Assembly: GCA_963575745.1 (NCBI GenBank)
Contig: CAUYUJ010014002.1
Span: 1,084,823 to 1,139,822 of the forward strand
DNA length: 55,000 nucleotides
Origin: Prorocentrum cordatum
Lineage: Eukaryota; Sar; Dinophyceae; Prorocentrales; Prorocentraceae
Direction of reading: 5' to 3'
The notes beneath the pieces were generated by a model. The model was not told the DNA's origin. It searched no databases and saw only the letters and a program-made list of their open reading frames with translations. A program made the translations under genes and the position numbers. Each line of letters begins with the position of its first letter. Position 1 is the stretch's first letter. Shown piece after piece: positions 8,649 through 17,695 of this stretch.

Positions 8649-8662
8649 CATGGCCACCCTAA
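8649..8662 (+). repeat. Right target-site duplication of the retrocopy
   Basis: CATGGCCACCCTAA, identical to 7162-7175. The octamer array resumes immediately after it. Confidence 0.93.
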
Positions 8663-9765
8663 GGTCTTCATGACCCCAGGCCTTCAGCCCCCCAGGCCCT
8701 AAGGCCTTACGGCCCTAAGGCCCTAAGGCCTTTGGATTCGAAGACCCGAATGCCCTAGTACCCTCAGACCCGCCGACCCGAAGACCCCGAGACCCTAAGA
8801 CCTGAAGGCCCTAGAACCCGAAGACCCGAAGGCCGTAAGACCCTAGAGCCATACGGCCCTAAGACCATAAGACCCTAAGACCTTTAGACCCCAAGGCCCT
8901 AGGGCCATAAAAACAGACCTTGTATGACCCTAAGGTCTTAAGACACAAAGTCCCTAATACCCGACGACCATAAAGCCCGAAGACCCTACGACCTTATGGC
9001 CCTAGAACCCTTAGGACCCTAAGACCCTATAGCCCCAAGGCCCGAAGACCCTAAGACCCTAAGACCTTGCGACCCCAAGACCCTAAGGCCCAATGGCGCT
9101 AAGACGCTAATGCCCTAAGACCCTAAGGCCCTACGACCTTAAGACCCTAAGCCCGAGTAGCCGACGACCCGAAGACCCAGACACCCGAAGGCCCTAAGAC
9201 CCTCAGACGCTAACACCCAAAGACCCTAAGACGTTAGGGCCCTAAGACCATAAGACTTTAAGACCCTAAGGCCCTCAGACCTTAAGACCCTAAGACCCCA
9301 AGGCCCTAATACCCAAAGACACTAGGGCCCCGAGACCCTAATATTCTAAGTCCTTAAATACGACCCTAAGACCCTGAGGCCCCAAGGCACTCATACCTTA
9401 CGACCCGAAGTCCTCAAGACCCTAAGTCGCTACGCCCCCGCAGACCCTAAGACCCGGAGACCTCAAGACCCTAAGACGCGAAGACCCGAAGATTCAGGGC
9501 ATGAGACCCTAAGACTCACGAGACCCTTAGGGCCTCGACGCTGAGACCCTGAGGCCCAAAGGCTCTAAGGCCCAGGCCCTTAGGCCCTAAGGCCCTAAGG
9601 CTCTACGGCCCTACGACCTCGCGCCCTCTGACCCTAAGACCCGAAAAGGCGTAGTCCCCTAAGACCCTAAGACCCTAAGACCGACCCCAAGTCCCTAAGA
9701 CCCCCAGGCACTAAAACCCCAAGGCCCTAAGGCCCAAAGACCCTGAGACCCTAAACCATCAACGA
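8663..9765. repeat. Degenerate GACCCTAA octamer array, right part
   Basis: Continuation of the 6061-7161 array with the same 8-bp units, somewhat richer in AAGGCCCTA variants. No other insertion is seen in it. Confidence 0.9.
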
Positions 9766-9782
9766 CGTAGGCGGCCAGCCCC

Positions 9783-10115
9783 ATGCGTTGGGGAGCCACT
9801 GTGCTGCGGAAGGCCTGGCGGACAGCCCCCCCTGTGCTGGGACGCCACCATGTTGCGGAAGGCCCGGCGAGGGGAGCCACCATGTTGCGGAGGCCCAGCG
9901 TCAAGCCCCCCCACGTTGGGACGCTGCCGTATTGCGGAAGGCCCGGCGAAGAGTCTCCTACGGTGGGAACCCACGATGTTGCGGAAGGCCCGGCGAGAAA
10001 CCTTCGACATTGGAGAACCACCATGTTGCGGAAGGTCCTACGCTGGGGAGCCACCATGTTGCGGAAGGCCCGGTGGACATCCCTTACGTTGGGGAGCCGC
10101 CATGTTTCGGAAGGC
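9783..10115 (+). repeat. Tandem repeat of about 46 bp, right flank of the octamer array
   Basis: TGTTGCGGAAGGCCCGG-type words at about 9802, 9850, 9883, 9930, 9977, 10023, 10057 and 10103, separated by GGGAGCCACCA-like spacers. The core word is the same as in the 41-bp repeat on the left flank and has the same orientation. Confidence 0.8.
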
Positions 10116-10682
10116 CTGGACGGTTTTCACGGTCCTGGTTTCGAGGGGCATCCGCAAAAACGGCTGAGGAGGATGAAGTGAATGCGCAGGGTAGGGCGAG
10201 AAAGAGGAAAAAGAAGCAGTGAGGAAGGATAACGAATAACATTATTATAACGGTGATGCCAGAAAAGGCAACAAGGAGTTATCGCTAAATTGTCGGTTTG
10301 ACATTCCTGTCATTCCGCCAGCATACCACATTTCAAGGACCAAGGTGCATGGCGCGAAATTCCAAAGCAGTCTTGTTTATTTATTTATTATATATACATT
10401 ATACATCTGTATGCACACACTGAGCCGAAATACTCGGACATCGTCCTCTTCCTCCCTCCTCCTCCCTTTTTCCTCCTGCTGGAGAGGTGTGGGGTAGATA
10501 CGAGGGAGCATTGAAAACGATTACCGCAGATTGTGAAGGAAGCATCGCTGACCCTTTCGACTCGCGGAAGGCGCCCCCTGCTGTGCCCCAGGGCGGCCAA
10601 ATAATAGCTCGGAAGCCGAGGCCAGCCCCGGCCAAGGGGTGGAGGCCCCAGGGGGCGCCACGTTGCGACAAGAATTAATTAA
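10116..10682. other. No gene recognised
   Basis: The frame running out of the 46-bp repeat ends at 10222 with a Lys/Arg-rich tail (GRARKRKKKQ). The rest is mixed-composition DNA with an AT-rich patch (TTATTTATTTATTATATATA) at 10375-10400 and TCCTCC runs at 10440-10480. Confidence 0.4.
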
Positions 10683-10836
10683 GTCGGGCATGTCCCTCTA
10701 CAGGAGAAAAATTCAAAAATGGTTAAACAAAATTAGTCTGGAGACGATCTTCCTTCTATGTTTGATTATTGTTGGGCATGTTTCGACAATTTCTTATTTT
10801 TCCTCCAAAATCCGCCTGTACGGGGACACGCCCGAC
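10683..10836 (+). mobile_element. TIR family F2, copy 2 (154 bp)
   Basis: Starts GTCGGGCATGTCCCTCTACA and ends CGGGGACACGCCCGAC. TA dinucleotides lie one base outside each end (10680-10681 and 10838-10839), which fits a TA target duplication. The interior is AT-rich and shorter than in the other two copies. Confidence 0.75.
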
Positions 10837-10839
10837 CTA

Positions 10840-11164
10840 AGACAAGAATCGCGACGTCGGGGTTCTAGGTCCTCCCCCTCCCTCTTATCATCCTCTTCCC
10901 CCGATGGGCACCGATTGTGGAAATCTATCCCAGGAGCTCTCCAGTGGGGCATTTTGAGAAGAATTTCGAAACGAACCCAGCCGTGGCGACGAAGAGGCCC
11001 CCCAGAGGCCCCCAAACATGGACAAACGCAGCAGCACATCCATCGAACCCAGACCCTCCTGAGTCTCTTTCTCGTCGCCTCATCCTCCTCCTCCTCGTCC
11101 CTCCCTCTCTGCCTATTCCTCGGTCGCCCACTCACATCAGGATGAAACTCCTGGGATGTTGAAT
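10840..11164. other. No gene recognised
   Basis: Mixed-composition DNA. Overlapping frames on both strands arise from CCTCCTCC runs around 11080-11110. No motif is seen. Confidence 0.35.
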
Positions 11165-11386
11165 TCAGCCTTCGGCGCTGATATATCCGTAGTCGAAGAA
11201 GGTGGGCCTGATTTGATAGACTCCCGTGTACTTCCGTTGAGAGCTGCTGAGTTTAGCATAGTCAGGTTTATTATCGGGGGCAATCTGGCCAAGTTCTGTT
11301 TCATGGCTCTTTAATCGGGCCATTTCTAGACCGGCCTCAATAGCCTTTGGTCGTTTTTGCGAAGACCTCCCAGCATACGCTTCCAA
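11165..11386 (-). CDS. Terminal exon of an unidentified gene, low-GC coding
   Basis: Minus-strand frame ending at TGA 11165-11167. Its C-terminal 60 residues read as ordinary protein: AIEAGLEMARLKSHETELGQ, then YAKLSSSQRKYTGVYQIRPT, ending FFDYGYISAEG. Codon use is mixed (AT-ending codons such as GAT, AAT, CTA, TTA are common), unlike the GC3-saturated candidates elsewhere in the window. A likely splice acceptor is an AG at about 11345 (ACCAAAG before GCTATTGAG). Upstream on this strand lies a long GGA array, so no further exon can be seen. The family is not recognised; the balanced composition and clean stop make chance less likely than for the other short frames. Confidence 0.45.
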   Translation of the reverse strand: MEAYAGRSSQKRPKAIEAGLEMARLKSHETELGQIAPDNKPDYAKLSSSQRKYTGVYQIRPTFFDYGYISAEG

Positions 11387-11416
11387 ACACCTCCCTCTCT
11401 TCCTTCCTCCTTCCCT

Positions 11417-11578
11417 CTATCCATTCTTCTTCCTCCTCCTCCTCCTCCTCCCCCGCCTCCTCCTCCTCCTCCTCCTCCTCCTCCTCTCCTCCTCCTCCTC
11501 CTCCTCCTCCCTCGCCTCCTCCTCCTCCTCCGCCTCCTCCTCCTCCTCCTCCTCCCCCGCCTCCTCCTCCTCCTCCTG
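11417..11578. repeat. (CTC)n trinucleotide array
   Basis: About 160 bp of CTC/TCC with single-base breaks (CCCG, CTCCCTCG). It gives poly-Pro/Ser/Leu frames on one strand and poly-Gly/Glu/Arg on the other; these are not genes. Confidence 0.95.
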
Positions 11579-11895
11579 ACCCCTCCCAGCGTCCGCAGGT
11601 GCAGCTCCGCAGCACCAGCGTCTTCTCGTCCCTCGCGGGGCGCTGTCGCGCGCAGGCGCGTTCAGAATCGCCCCGAGTCGCACGCCCTGCTCCGCTCGCA
11701 CGGCGCCAAGGCGCGAGCCTTCGTCCTCGTAGCGGAAGGCTTTTCTTCAGTTTGGGTGTCCGGGGGCCTCTCGTGAGCCGTCAAGAAATGTTTCATGATG
11801 ACAGACCGGTACCAAAAAAGAGGTCCAGACCGCTGGGGGTCCACATCAGGTATGAGCATGAGAAAGTCCCGACGTCGGGGGTTTGGGGTCGTTGC
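11579..11895. other. No gene recognised
   Basis: GC-rich DNA next to the CTC array. The 139- and 201-codon frames that cross it are extensions of the array. Confidence 0.35.
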
Positions 11896-12070
11896 CGGTT
11901 TCAATTACTTACGAATGCAGGTTTCAATGACAACGAACACTGGTTTCAGTAAGTACAGATATTGATTGCAATAACTACGGGCACTGGTTTCAGTAACTAC
12001 TAACATTGGATACACTAGCTACGACCAGCGGTTTCAATAACTATTGCGAACAGTGCTTTCAATATTGCGA
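11896..12070 (+). repeat. Degenerate tandem repeat of about 22 bp (GGTTTCAATAACTAC)
   Basis: Roughly eight units built on GGTTTCAATAACTACNAACACT, spaced 20-27 bp. AT-rich compared with its surroundings. Confidence 0.7.
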
Positions 12071-12164
12071 AGGCCTGATGGCCAGTGCCGCCGACCCTGA
12101 AGGGGAACGACGATAACGGCGGCGGCGGCGGCGACGACGACGAGGCTGACATGGGTCAGAGTCC

Positions 12165-12850
12165 TCATGGATGCTTCTTGGGGTCCCTTCGAAGCTTTCT
12201 TGGGGGCCTCTGGGGGACAGTTGAGGGGCCTCTTGGGAACGCCTCTTGGGGGCCTCTTGGGAGCCTCTTGGGGGCCTCTCGGGGCTTCCTGGGGGCCTCC
12301 TGGGGGCCTCATGGGAACCTCTTGGGGGCCTCTCGGGGCTTCCTGGGGGCCTCTTGGGGGCCTCATGGGGCCTCTTGGGTTGGGTGCCTTTGGGGGGCCT
12401 CTTGGTTCCTCCTGGGAGCCTCTCAGGGCCGACGGCTCGAAATGTCAGTTCTGGTCCCTCGTCTGGGCACCATCTTGGAGCAATATTGGGCCCTCTTGGG
12501 CCGTTTTTGTACCCTGTGGGCCCTCATGGAGCCTTCTTGGGCCGTCTTGGGGCGATCTGGGAGCCGTCTTGGAGCGTCGGGAAGCGGAAGAGGCGAGAAC
12601 GTCGAAACGCTCGAAAAACCAACGGTAAATCAATGTTTTTTCCACTTGGGACCCTCTTGGGAGTACTCCTCAATGTCTCTTGGGGCGTCTTGCAGGCTTC
12701 TAGGGCCGTCTGGAGGCTGTCCAAACGTCTTATACCGATCGTTCGGCGATTCGTGGTCCTCTTGGAAGGTCTTGGACGCCTCCAGGGGTACTCTTGGCTC
12801 GTCTGCTGGCTTTCTTGAGGCCAGCCCCCGCCCCCTGGGGGGATGGGGTA
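12165..12850 (+). repeat. CTTGGGGGCCTC-type dispersed repeat, plus orientation
   Basis: 12175-12430 is a near-perfect short tandem of GGGGGCCTCTTGG units (13-15 bp, with GGGGCCTCATGGG and GGGCTTCCTGGG variants). 12430-12810 is looser (TCTTGGGCCGTCTTGGGGCG) and carries the non-repetitive core at 12568-12650 shared with 5255-5330 and, weakly, 16950-17040. The frame over it encodes SWGPLGSLLGASRGFLGASW-type low-complexity protein; this kind of sequence is commonly predicted as a gene but is better treated as repeat. Confidence 0.65.
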
Positions 12851-13017
12851 TTCTGACCCGGGAGCCCCCTGAGACCCCCCCGGGACCCCCTAGGACCCCC
12901 CCCTTGGCAGGGAAGGGATGAAAGGGAAGGACGTTGTTGAATTTCGTTTTTGCTTTGGCATTTCGCTTTCGCTTTGGCTGGCGCGCTTGAGGAGGACCGA
13001 GGAAACGGGGGGGAGGA

Positions 13018-13113
13018 AGCGGCGACGACGACAGCGACGGCGACAGCGATGACGACGACGACGACGAGTCAAACGGAACAGCATCAATAGCCTCTTCGGG
13101 GAAGGAGGGGAAG

Positions 13114-13152
<39 letters not shown>

Positions 13153-13160
13153 GGACAGCC
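13018..13160. repeat. (GAC)n arrays
   Basis: GCGACGACGACAGCGACGG at 13018-13070 and a pure GAC run at 13112-13160, separated by unique DNA. Confidence 0.9.
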
Positions 13161-13465
13161 TCTCGCCGACAGGGTCGGCGGCTGCGGCTCCCGATACGCA
13201 GTGATGCATCCTCCAGGCATGCAGGCTCTCGGAGATTCCCGAATCTTCTTCATTCGAATGTGTCCATATTTGTCCCTCGTCTTACGTCGCGGATATGTCT
13301 CCGTGTTTTTTCCAAAAGGTAGTCGGATGGTTCTCGGAGGGTGTGGTTCAAGCCATGTGTGTCGAACCTCGATGACGACGACAAGCCCCTCGGCCTCTTG
13401 GGATATGTGCAGGCCAGTGTTTCGAGGCGAATAACACGCGAAGGCCTGAAACCTCGAACGATCGG

Positions 13466-13592
13466 CAACGACGACGACGACGAAGACGACGACGACGACG
13501 ACGAAGACGACGACGACGACGACGACGACGACGAGGACGGCGGCGTCGTCGTGGGGGCGGCGGCGGCGATGACGACGACGACGGCGACGACG
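13466..13592. repeat. (GAC)n array with AAGACG and GGCGGCG breaks
   Basis: About 125 bp. The duplicated context CGAAGGCCTGAAACCTCGAACGATCGG (about 13438-13465) recurs as AGAGGCCTGGAACCTCGAACGATCGG at 13671-13697, followed again by a GGCGACGACGAC run, so the block was duplicated in tandem. Confidence 0.85.
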
Positions 13593-13697
13593 TTCTGGCC
13601 AGTGTTTCGCGGCGGGCCTGGCCGTAGCCACGAGAATTCTTCAAGAGGCCTAAGGAAGTCTAGTCATGCGCAGAGGCCTGGAACCTCGAACGATCGG

Positions 13698-13880
13698 CGG
13701 GAGGCGACGACGACGGACGGCGACGACGAGCGGCGACGACGACGGGCGGCGGCTACGAGCGGTGGTGGCGACGGGCGGCGAGCGACCCACGACGGCGGCG
13801 ACGGGCGGCGCCGAGCGGCGAGCGAAGACGGGCAGCGGCGAGCGGCGAGCGGCGGCGGCGAGCGGCGAGCCAGAGGACGG
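13698..13880. repeat. GCGACGAC / GGCGAGCGGCG-type degenerate repeat
   Basis: CGACGACGGACGGCGACGAC grading into ACGGGCGGCGAGCG and GGCGAGCGGCGAGCGGCG words with 9-12 bp spacing. Confidence 0.75.
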
Positions 13881-14024
13881 CGACGCAGCGACGGAGGACG
13901 CGCTGCGGCAGCGCCGCCAGGTGCCCCGGATGGATTGCCACGCTCTCAGCGCCCGCGCCTCGGCGCCGGCCGGCCGCCCGCGCGCGGCAGACGGGCGGGC
14001 AGGCGAGGTTCGCCGGGTGGGGGA

Positions 14025-14120
14025 GGAGGAGGAGGAGGAGGAGGAGGAGGAGGAGGAGGAGGAGGAGGAGGAGGAGGAGGAGGAGGAGGAGGAGGGAGGA
14101 GGAGGAGGAGGGGGGAGGAA
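14025..14120. repeat. (GGA)n array
   Basis: About 90 bp, nearly pure GGA. Confidence 0.95.
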
Positions 14121-14289
14121 ATTGCTTGCCTGATCAATTGCCCTGTAAGCATCAGAGCACAAGCGACGAAAGGGGGCGCCCCCCTTCCCCAGGCCTATCC
14201 TGGTCGACGTGGGGCGGCCTCACGAGAGCTCTGCTGGAGGTGAGTGCCGACAGAGCTTTTCGTCCCCCTGGCCTGTCTTGCAAGCCTTG

Positions 14290-14940
14290 TTCCCGTTGAA
14301 ATTTCACGCACGAGCGAACCCCAACATTGTAGCTGATGATTGGCGTTCCGCACTTCTCGCACGGCCGGATCTTAGTGATGTAGTTGACATTGGGCTCTAG
14401 TTTTGCCTTCCCCATCTCGCTGAGTGGCGACAAAGATTGCTGCCCCTGCTCGGCGTTCTCGCACGCGCTGCTCTCAGCGCTGTAGCTGATCTTGCTGAGT
14501 AACGACGGAGACCGTTGCCAGTTTCCACTCTTCTCGTACGTGTTGATCCCAGCTCTGTTCTGACGACCTCAGGCTCCAGCTTCGCCGACCGCTTCTAGCA
14601 GAGCAGTGTCGAATCCTCCTGTCAGAGTTTGCCTTTTTCGCACCCCCTGACTCCAGCGCAGTAGCTGGTATCGGGCTTCGCCTTCCCCATCTCGCTGAGT
14701 AGCGACGGAGAGTGCGACCCATGCGCGGCATTTTGGCACGCGCTGCCCCTTGCGCTGTAGCGGATGACGTCTGGCTGCGGCTTCGCCTCCATATCTCGCC
14801 AAGTAGAGAAAGAGACTGCTGACACTTGGCGCCCTCCTCGCACGCGCTGCTGCCAGAACTGTTTCTAACGACCTCGGGCTCCAGCTTCACCTCCCGCGTC
14901 TCGCAGGGCGGTGCCAGGGCCGTTTGCTGCTGTTTGCCTT
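14290..14940 (-). pseudogene. Decayed pentatricopeptide-repeat (PPR) gene fragment
   Basis: On the minus strand, 35-residue PPR-type units can be followed through several frames. First comes VKLEPEVVRNSSGSSACEEG with QQSLSLLGE; after a frameshift, EAKPQPDVIRYSARGSACQN with SPSLLSEMGKAKPDTSYCAG and GCEKGKL-stop; after further stops, INTYEKSGNWQRSPSLLSK and SACENAEQGQQSLSPLSEMG; finally KAKLEPNVNYITKIRPCEKC and ISYNVGVRSCVKF. Units of the form ISACEKG..WQ.AL.LLSEM..AKLEPdVISYnAG are the highly repeated PPR type of dinoflagellates. PPR proteins bind RNA in plastids and mitochondria. At least two frameshifts and two stops separate the units, and both ends fade into repeats (GGA array upstream), so this is a broken copy of at least four units. 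Confidence 0.8.
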
Positions 14941-14965
14941 GTTCGCACGCTTGGACTGTTGGGGA

Positions 14966-15022
14966 TGAGGACGAGGAGGAGGAGGAGGAAGAGGAGGAGA
15001 AGGAGGAGGAGGAGGAGGTTGG
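14966..15022. repeat. (GGA)n array
   Basis: GAGGAGGAGG with AAG breaks, about 55 bp, just upstream (minus strand) of the PPR remnant. Confidence 0.9.
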
Positions 15023-15178
15023 CTGCGATCGAAGATCCCCTCAGCCATCGGGAATCAGGAGGAGCAGGATCAGGAGCAGGAGCAATTCTTGGACCCCCCT
15101 CGAAAGTGTTGCCACGAGTCAGAACAAAGCATGCCGAAGCCCTCCCCCACCCCCCTTTTTGCTTCGTCCCCGACGAAG

Positions 15179-15330
15179 GATCCAGACCCAGTTCGAGAAG
15201 GCGTATCCTCGAGGCTCCGAGGAGGAGGTCGACGACGAAGACGACGCGGAGCGGGACGACGAGGAGCGGGAAGAGGAAGAGGTGCGCGGGGCGGAACGCG
15301 GAGCAGCGCGGTGGCGAGCCGACGGCAGCG
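15179..15330 (+). CDS. Possible acidic internal exon
   Basis: A pyrimidine-rich tract (CCCCCCTTTTTGCTTCGTCCCC) ends in GACGAAG at 15178. The frame then reads IQTQFEKAYPRGSEEEVDDE followed by an acidic stretch and VRGAERGAARWRADGS. A GT (GCAGCGTTGGG) near 15330 could be the donor. Acidic low-complexity residues lower the weight of this call. No family is recognised. Confidence 0.3.
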
Positions 15331-15344
15331 TTGGGCCCCGGCGC

Positions 15345-15500
15345 TGGCTCCACACGACCGCGCGCCTTCTCCTCCCCCCTTCTTCCCCCTCCTCCCCCCT
15401 TCCCCCTCCTCCTCCTCCCCCGCCTCCTCCTCCTCCTCCTCCTCCTCCTCCTCCTCCTCCTCCTCCTCCACACGACCGCGCGCCTTCTCCTCCGCTTCCG
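15345..15500. repeat. (CTC)n array inside a 25-bp direct duplication
   Basis: CCACACGACCGCGCGCCTTC followed by TCCTCC occurs at about 15349 and again at about 15469, on either side of the CTC array. The array probably grew within a duplicated segment. Confidence 0.75.
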
Positions 15501-15689
15501 GGGCTGGCCAGGGTAGCAGAAGGCCGCGATGCGTCCCAAGACCTCGGAGGTCTCCGGGATGGCCCGGATGTCCTGCCGTTCCGCGCGGGCTCCAGAAAGC
15601 CAGAGCCGCCGGATACTTCTAGAGCTCCCGGAAGAGATCCTGAGCCTTCGTATATCCCCCCAGGAGTGGCCCCCGCCTCATCGCGTCGT

Positions 15690-15860
15690 GAACACAGAGC
15701 GCGGCGGAGAGTTTCGCCCATTTACGGCATCCAGGGGCCTTCACTGGGACCCGGGACCGTCAAACAACGATTCGGGGTGGGATTCCGGTTCTGGGGAACT
15801 GGTCTGCACCCTCTTGGGCTCACACACTGCAAAACAGAAACGGAAAATAACTACGTCGGA
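15690..15860 (+). repeat. Dispersed repeat F8, copy 1
   Basis: Carries GGGGCCTTCACTGGGACCCG, GGACCGTCAAACAACGATTC and GGTTCTGGGGAACTGGTC in order. Consensus from this window: GGCCCTCGCCAGGCCCCGGG, GACCGTCAAAAAACGACTCG, GGATGAAAAGCCGGTCCTGG. Length is about 150-180 bp; no protein. Confidence 0.5.
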
Positions 15861-16061
15861 GGTCTGAGGGAAGGGGGGAGTGGGGGCACGACATCTGGTG
15901 CTGGCTGTCGATTGCGGCCCTGCCGCCTGGCGCTGTGCGCCTCTTGCGCCGGGAGGCGCCGGGAAAGCCAGCCGCGTGCCGTTGGTTGAACAACTTTCCC
16001 TTTGTTATCCCCCCCTTTGCTTGCCGTCCGCCCCAGCAAAAAACCTCGGGAGACCTCCGAT

Positions 16062-16165
16062 CTCGTCACGAGGATCACGACGGAAGCTAGTTTCGCCACC
16101 TTCGGCGGCCGGGCCGCCTCGCCAGGCCCGGGTCAGCGTGAAGAGCCTGTCCTGGGTTTGGGGGC
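16062..16165 (+). repeat. Dispersed repeat F8, diverged copy
   Basis: TCACGACGGAAGCTAGTTTC, GCCTCGCCAGGCCCGGGTCA and GAGCCTGTCCTGGGTTTGG follow the order of the F8 consensus with many changes. Confidence 0.35.
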
Positions 16166-16470
16166 CAAACCGCTAGGAGGTGGGCCCTACCGTCTCAGGG
16201 TCACGTGTGTGCGGGCGAAGGCTTGATGACTCTTATTCTCTTACGCCACATCCGCCGACCCTTTAACCGAGTTCAAGGTTTTGATTGTGCAGTTCGGTGT
16301 TTGGAGGGCTCACGTCACGCAGTTGGCAGTCCTTTCAGTGCAGTGGCAAGTGCCAGAGGAAATTGCCGAAGTCGGCTTTCCCCGTGGACGCGAGCCATGT
16401 CGCGCGTGACGAGAAGAAGGGCACCTTGAAATGCACGGCATGCAACTGATGTCAGTTGGGCGCCCGTGCC
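16166..16470. other. No gene recognised
   Basis: Mixed-composition DNA with no coherent frame, repeat or splice pattern. Confidence 0.35.
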
Positions 16471-16640
16471 ATGGCCCGCAGAAGTAGGAGCAGCGGGGGT
16501 GCTGGCGAGGGGGAGGACGAAGCCGATGAAAAGAGAAACGCAAAGAAGGTGAAAGCGGAGGAGGAGGAGGAGCAGGGGAAAGATGCGGGCGAGACGGAAG
16601 GGGAGTCAAATCAGAGGAGGAGGAGGAGGGGGAGGAGAAG
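16471..16640 (+). CDS. Possible first exon of a charged protein
   Basis: ATG at 16471 (context GTGCCATGG) opens a frame reading MARRSRSSGGAGEGEDEADE, then KRNAKKVKAEEEEEQGKDAG and an Arg-rich patch. It looks like a disordered nuclear-type N-terminus. Downstream the frame enters the CTTGGGGGCCTC repeat and loses meaning. No family can be named. Confidence 0.28.
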
Positions 16641-16659
16641 TCACGATCTGGTCTTGAGG

Positions 16660-17235
16660 CGTCACGGGGGCGTCTTGGAGGTAGTGTATGGGCCTCTTGG
16701 GGGTTGTCTGGGAGCCTGTCGGGGACCGTTTGGGCCTCCCTTGGGGCTCCCTGGGGCCCTCTTGGGAGGTTCTTGCAGCAGGATGAAGAAATCTCGGAGC
16801 CAATGGACCAAGAAGTTGCCCACCCGGCTCCCTCTTGGAGCCGTCTGGAGGCACTCGTGGGCCGTTTTGGGCGCTTCTTGGGCCGTCTTCGGGCCCTCTT
16901 GGACCTCACTCGGCAGTTGCCGAGGCCGTCCTGTGAGGATATGGAAGGTTCCATGGCCCGTGTCGGACGTGGCGAAACCGCAAAAGGCCAACATGGTAGA
17001 GATGAACGTTTTACGAAGGGAATGGGACGATTTCTGCTTCATGGGGCTCGCTTAGGACGCCTCTTGGGGGCCTCTTGGGTCGTCTTGGGAGCTTCGGAGG
17101 ATGTCTGGAAGCCATCGTGGGCGTCTTGGCAGGATATTTCGGCGACTCGCCGCCCTGTTGGATGGTCAGGGAGGCGTTTTGGTGCCCTCTTGGTCCGTTT
17201 TGGGGCCCTCTGTTCCCCCATGGCGCGTTCGGCGG
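16660..17235 (+). repeat. CTTGGGGGCCTC-type dispersed repeat, plus orientation
   Basis: GGGCCTCTTGGGGGTTGTCTGG and related words at 13-25 bp spacing, with a diverged core near 16950-17040 containing GTGGCGAAACCGCAAAAGG. Same family as 5025-5500, 12165-12850 and 33305-33580. Confidence 0.55.
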
Positions 17236-17550
17236 TGGGTCGTGCCGGGCGAAGGGGGGGGGGTCGAATTGCCGGTTTGGGGTCCTAGGGAGGGGCTTAT
17301 GGGGGGGGGCGGGGGGAATCTCACACGCCTAGAGACCCACAGGTGGTCGGCGGATTGCCGGCCTTGCCATCGACATTTCGAAGAATCGGGTCCTTCTGGC
17401 GCCTGGCGACCAGGAGGAAACGTTGCCGCGAAAATCACGACGTCCCAGGTCTGTGGAGCGGCCTCGGGCCTCGAGGGTTGTCCGCGTCGGCATCGAGGTG
17501 CGAGGCTCGAGGGTCCAGCCAAGCATCGAGGACACTGTCCAGCAATATCC
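17236..17550. other. No gene recognised
   Basis: G-run-rich DNA (GGGGGGGG at 17254 and 17302) and a possible F8 fragment at 17420-17510 (AATCACGACGTCCCAGG). No coherent frame. Confidence 0.35.
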
Positions 17551-17554
17551 TACA

Positions 17555-17695
17555 AGTTTCTACAAGTTCGTTGCCGAAAATGTCACCGCTACGAGTTGGG
17601 CTCAGTCGTTTTCGGCTTCCGGGAACCCTTGCCGGGGCCGTCCAGAAACGACTCCCGATCAAACGCCGATCCCCGGGGGAGGGGCCCAGAGCTCT
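17555..17695 (+). repeat. Dispersed repeat F8, copy 2
   Basis: GTTGCCGAAAATGTCACCGC, CCCTTGCCGGGGCCGTCCAG, AAACGACTCCCGATCAAACG and CCGATCCCCGGGGGA match the F8 order. Confidence 0.5.

Larger units (their letters stand above)
7162..8662 (+). mobile_element. Processed retrogene: a spliced-leader mRNA copied back into the genome
   Basis: The insert has every part expected of a reverse-transcribed, full-length dinoflagellate mRNA: spliced leader (7176-7197), a second, shorter leader relic (7198-7212), 5' UTR, one uninterrupted open frame (7259 or 7460 to 8620), a 13-nt 3' UTR, a run of 12 A (8634-8645) and 14-bp direct repeats at both ends. The pattern fits target-primed reverse transcription by LINE machinery acting in trans. 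The octamer array is continuous on both sides, which marks the insert edges sharply. The double leader shows that the parent locus was itself a retrocopy that was transcribed and trans-spliced again. The open frame has no stop or frameshift, so the insertion is young or under selection. Confidence 0.93.

Noticed and set aside
6061-9765. True chromosome end (telomere)
   Set aside because: The array is interstitial, degenerate, based on an 8-bp unit and bounded on both sides by other sequence.
12085-12921. 278-codon protein of SWGPLGGLLGASW repeats
   Set aside because: Translation of the CTTGGGGGCCTC repeat; the reverse strand also translates freely, and the repeat period shifts frame.
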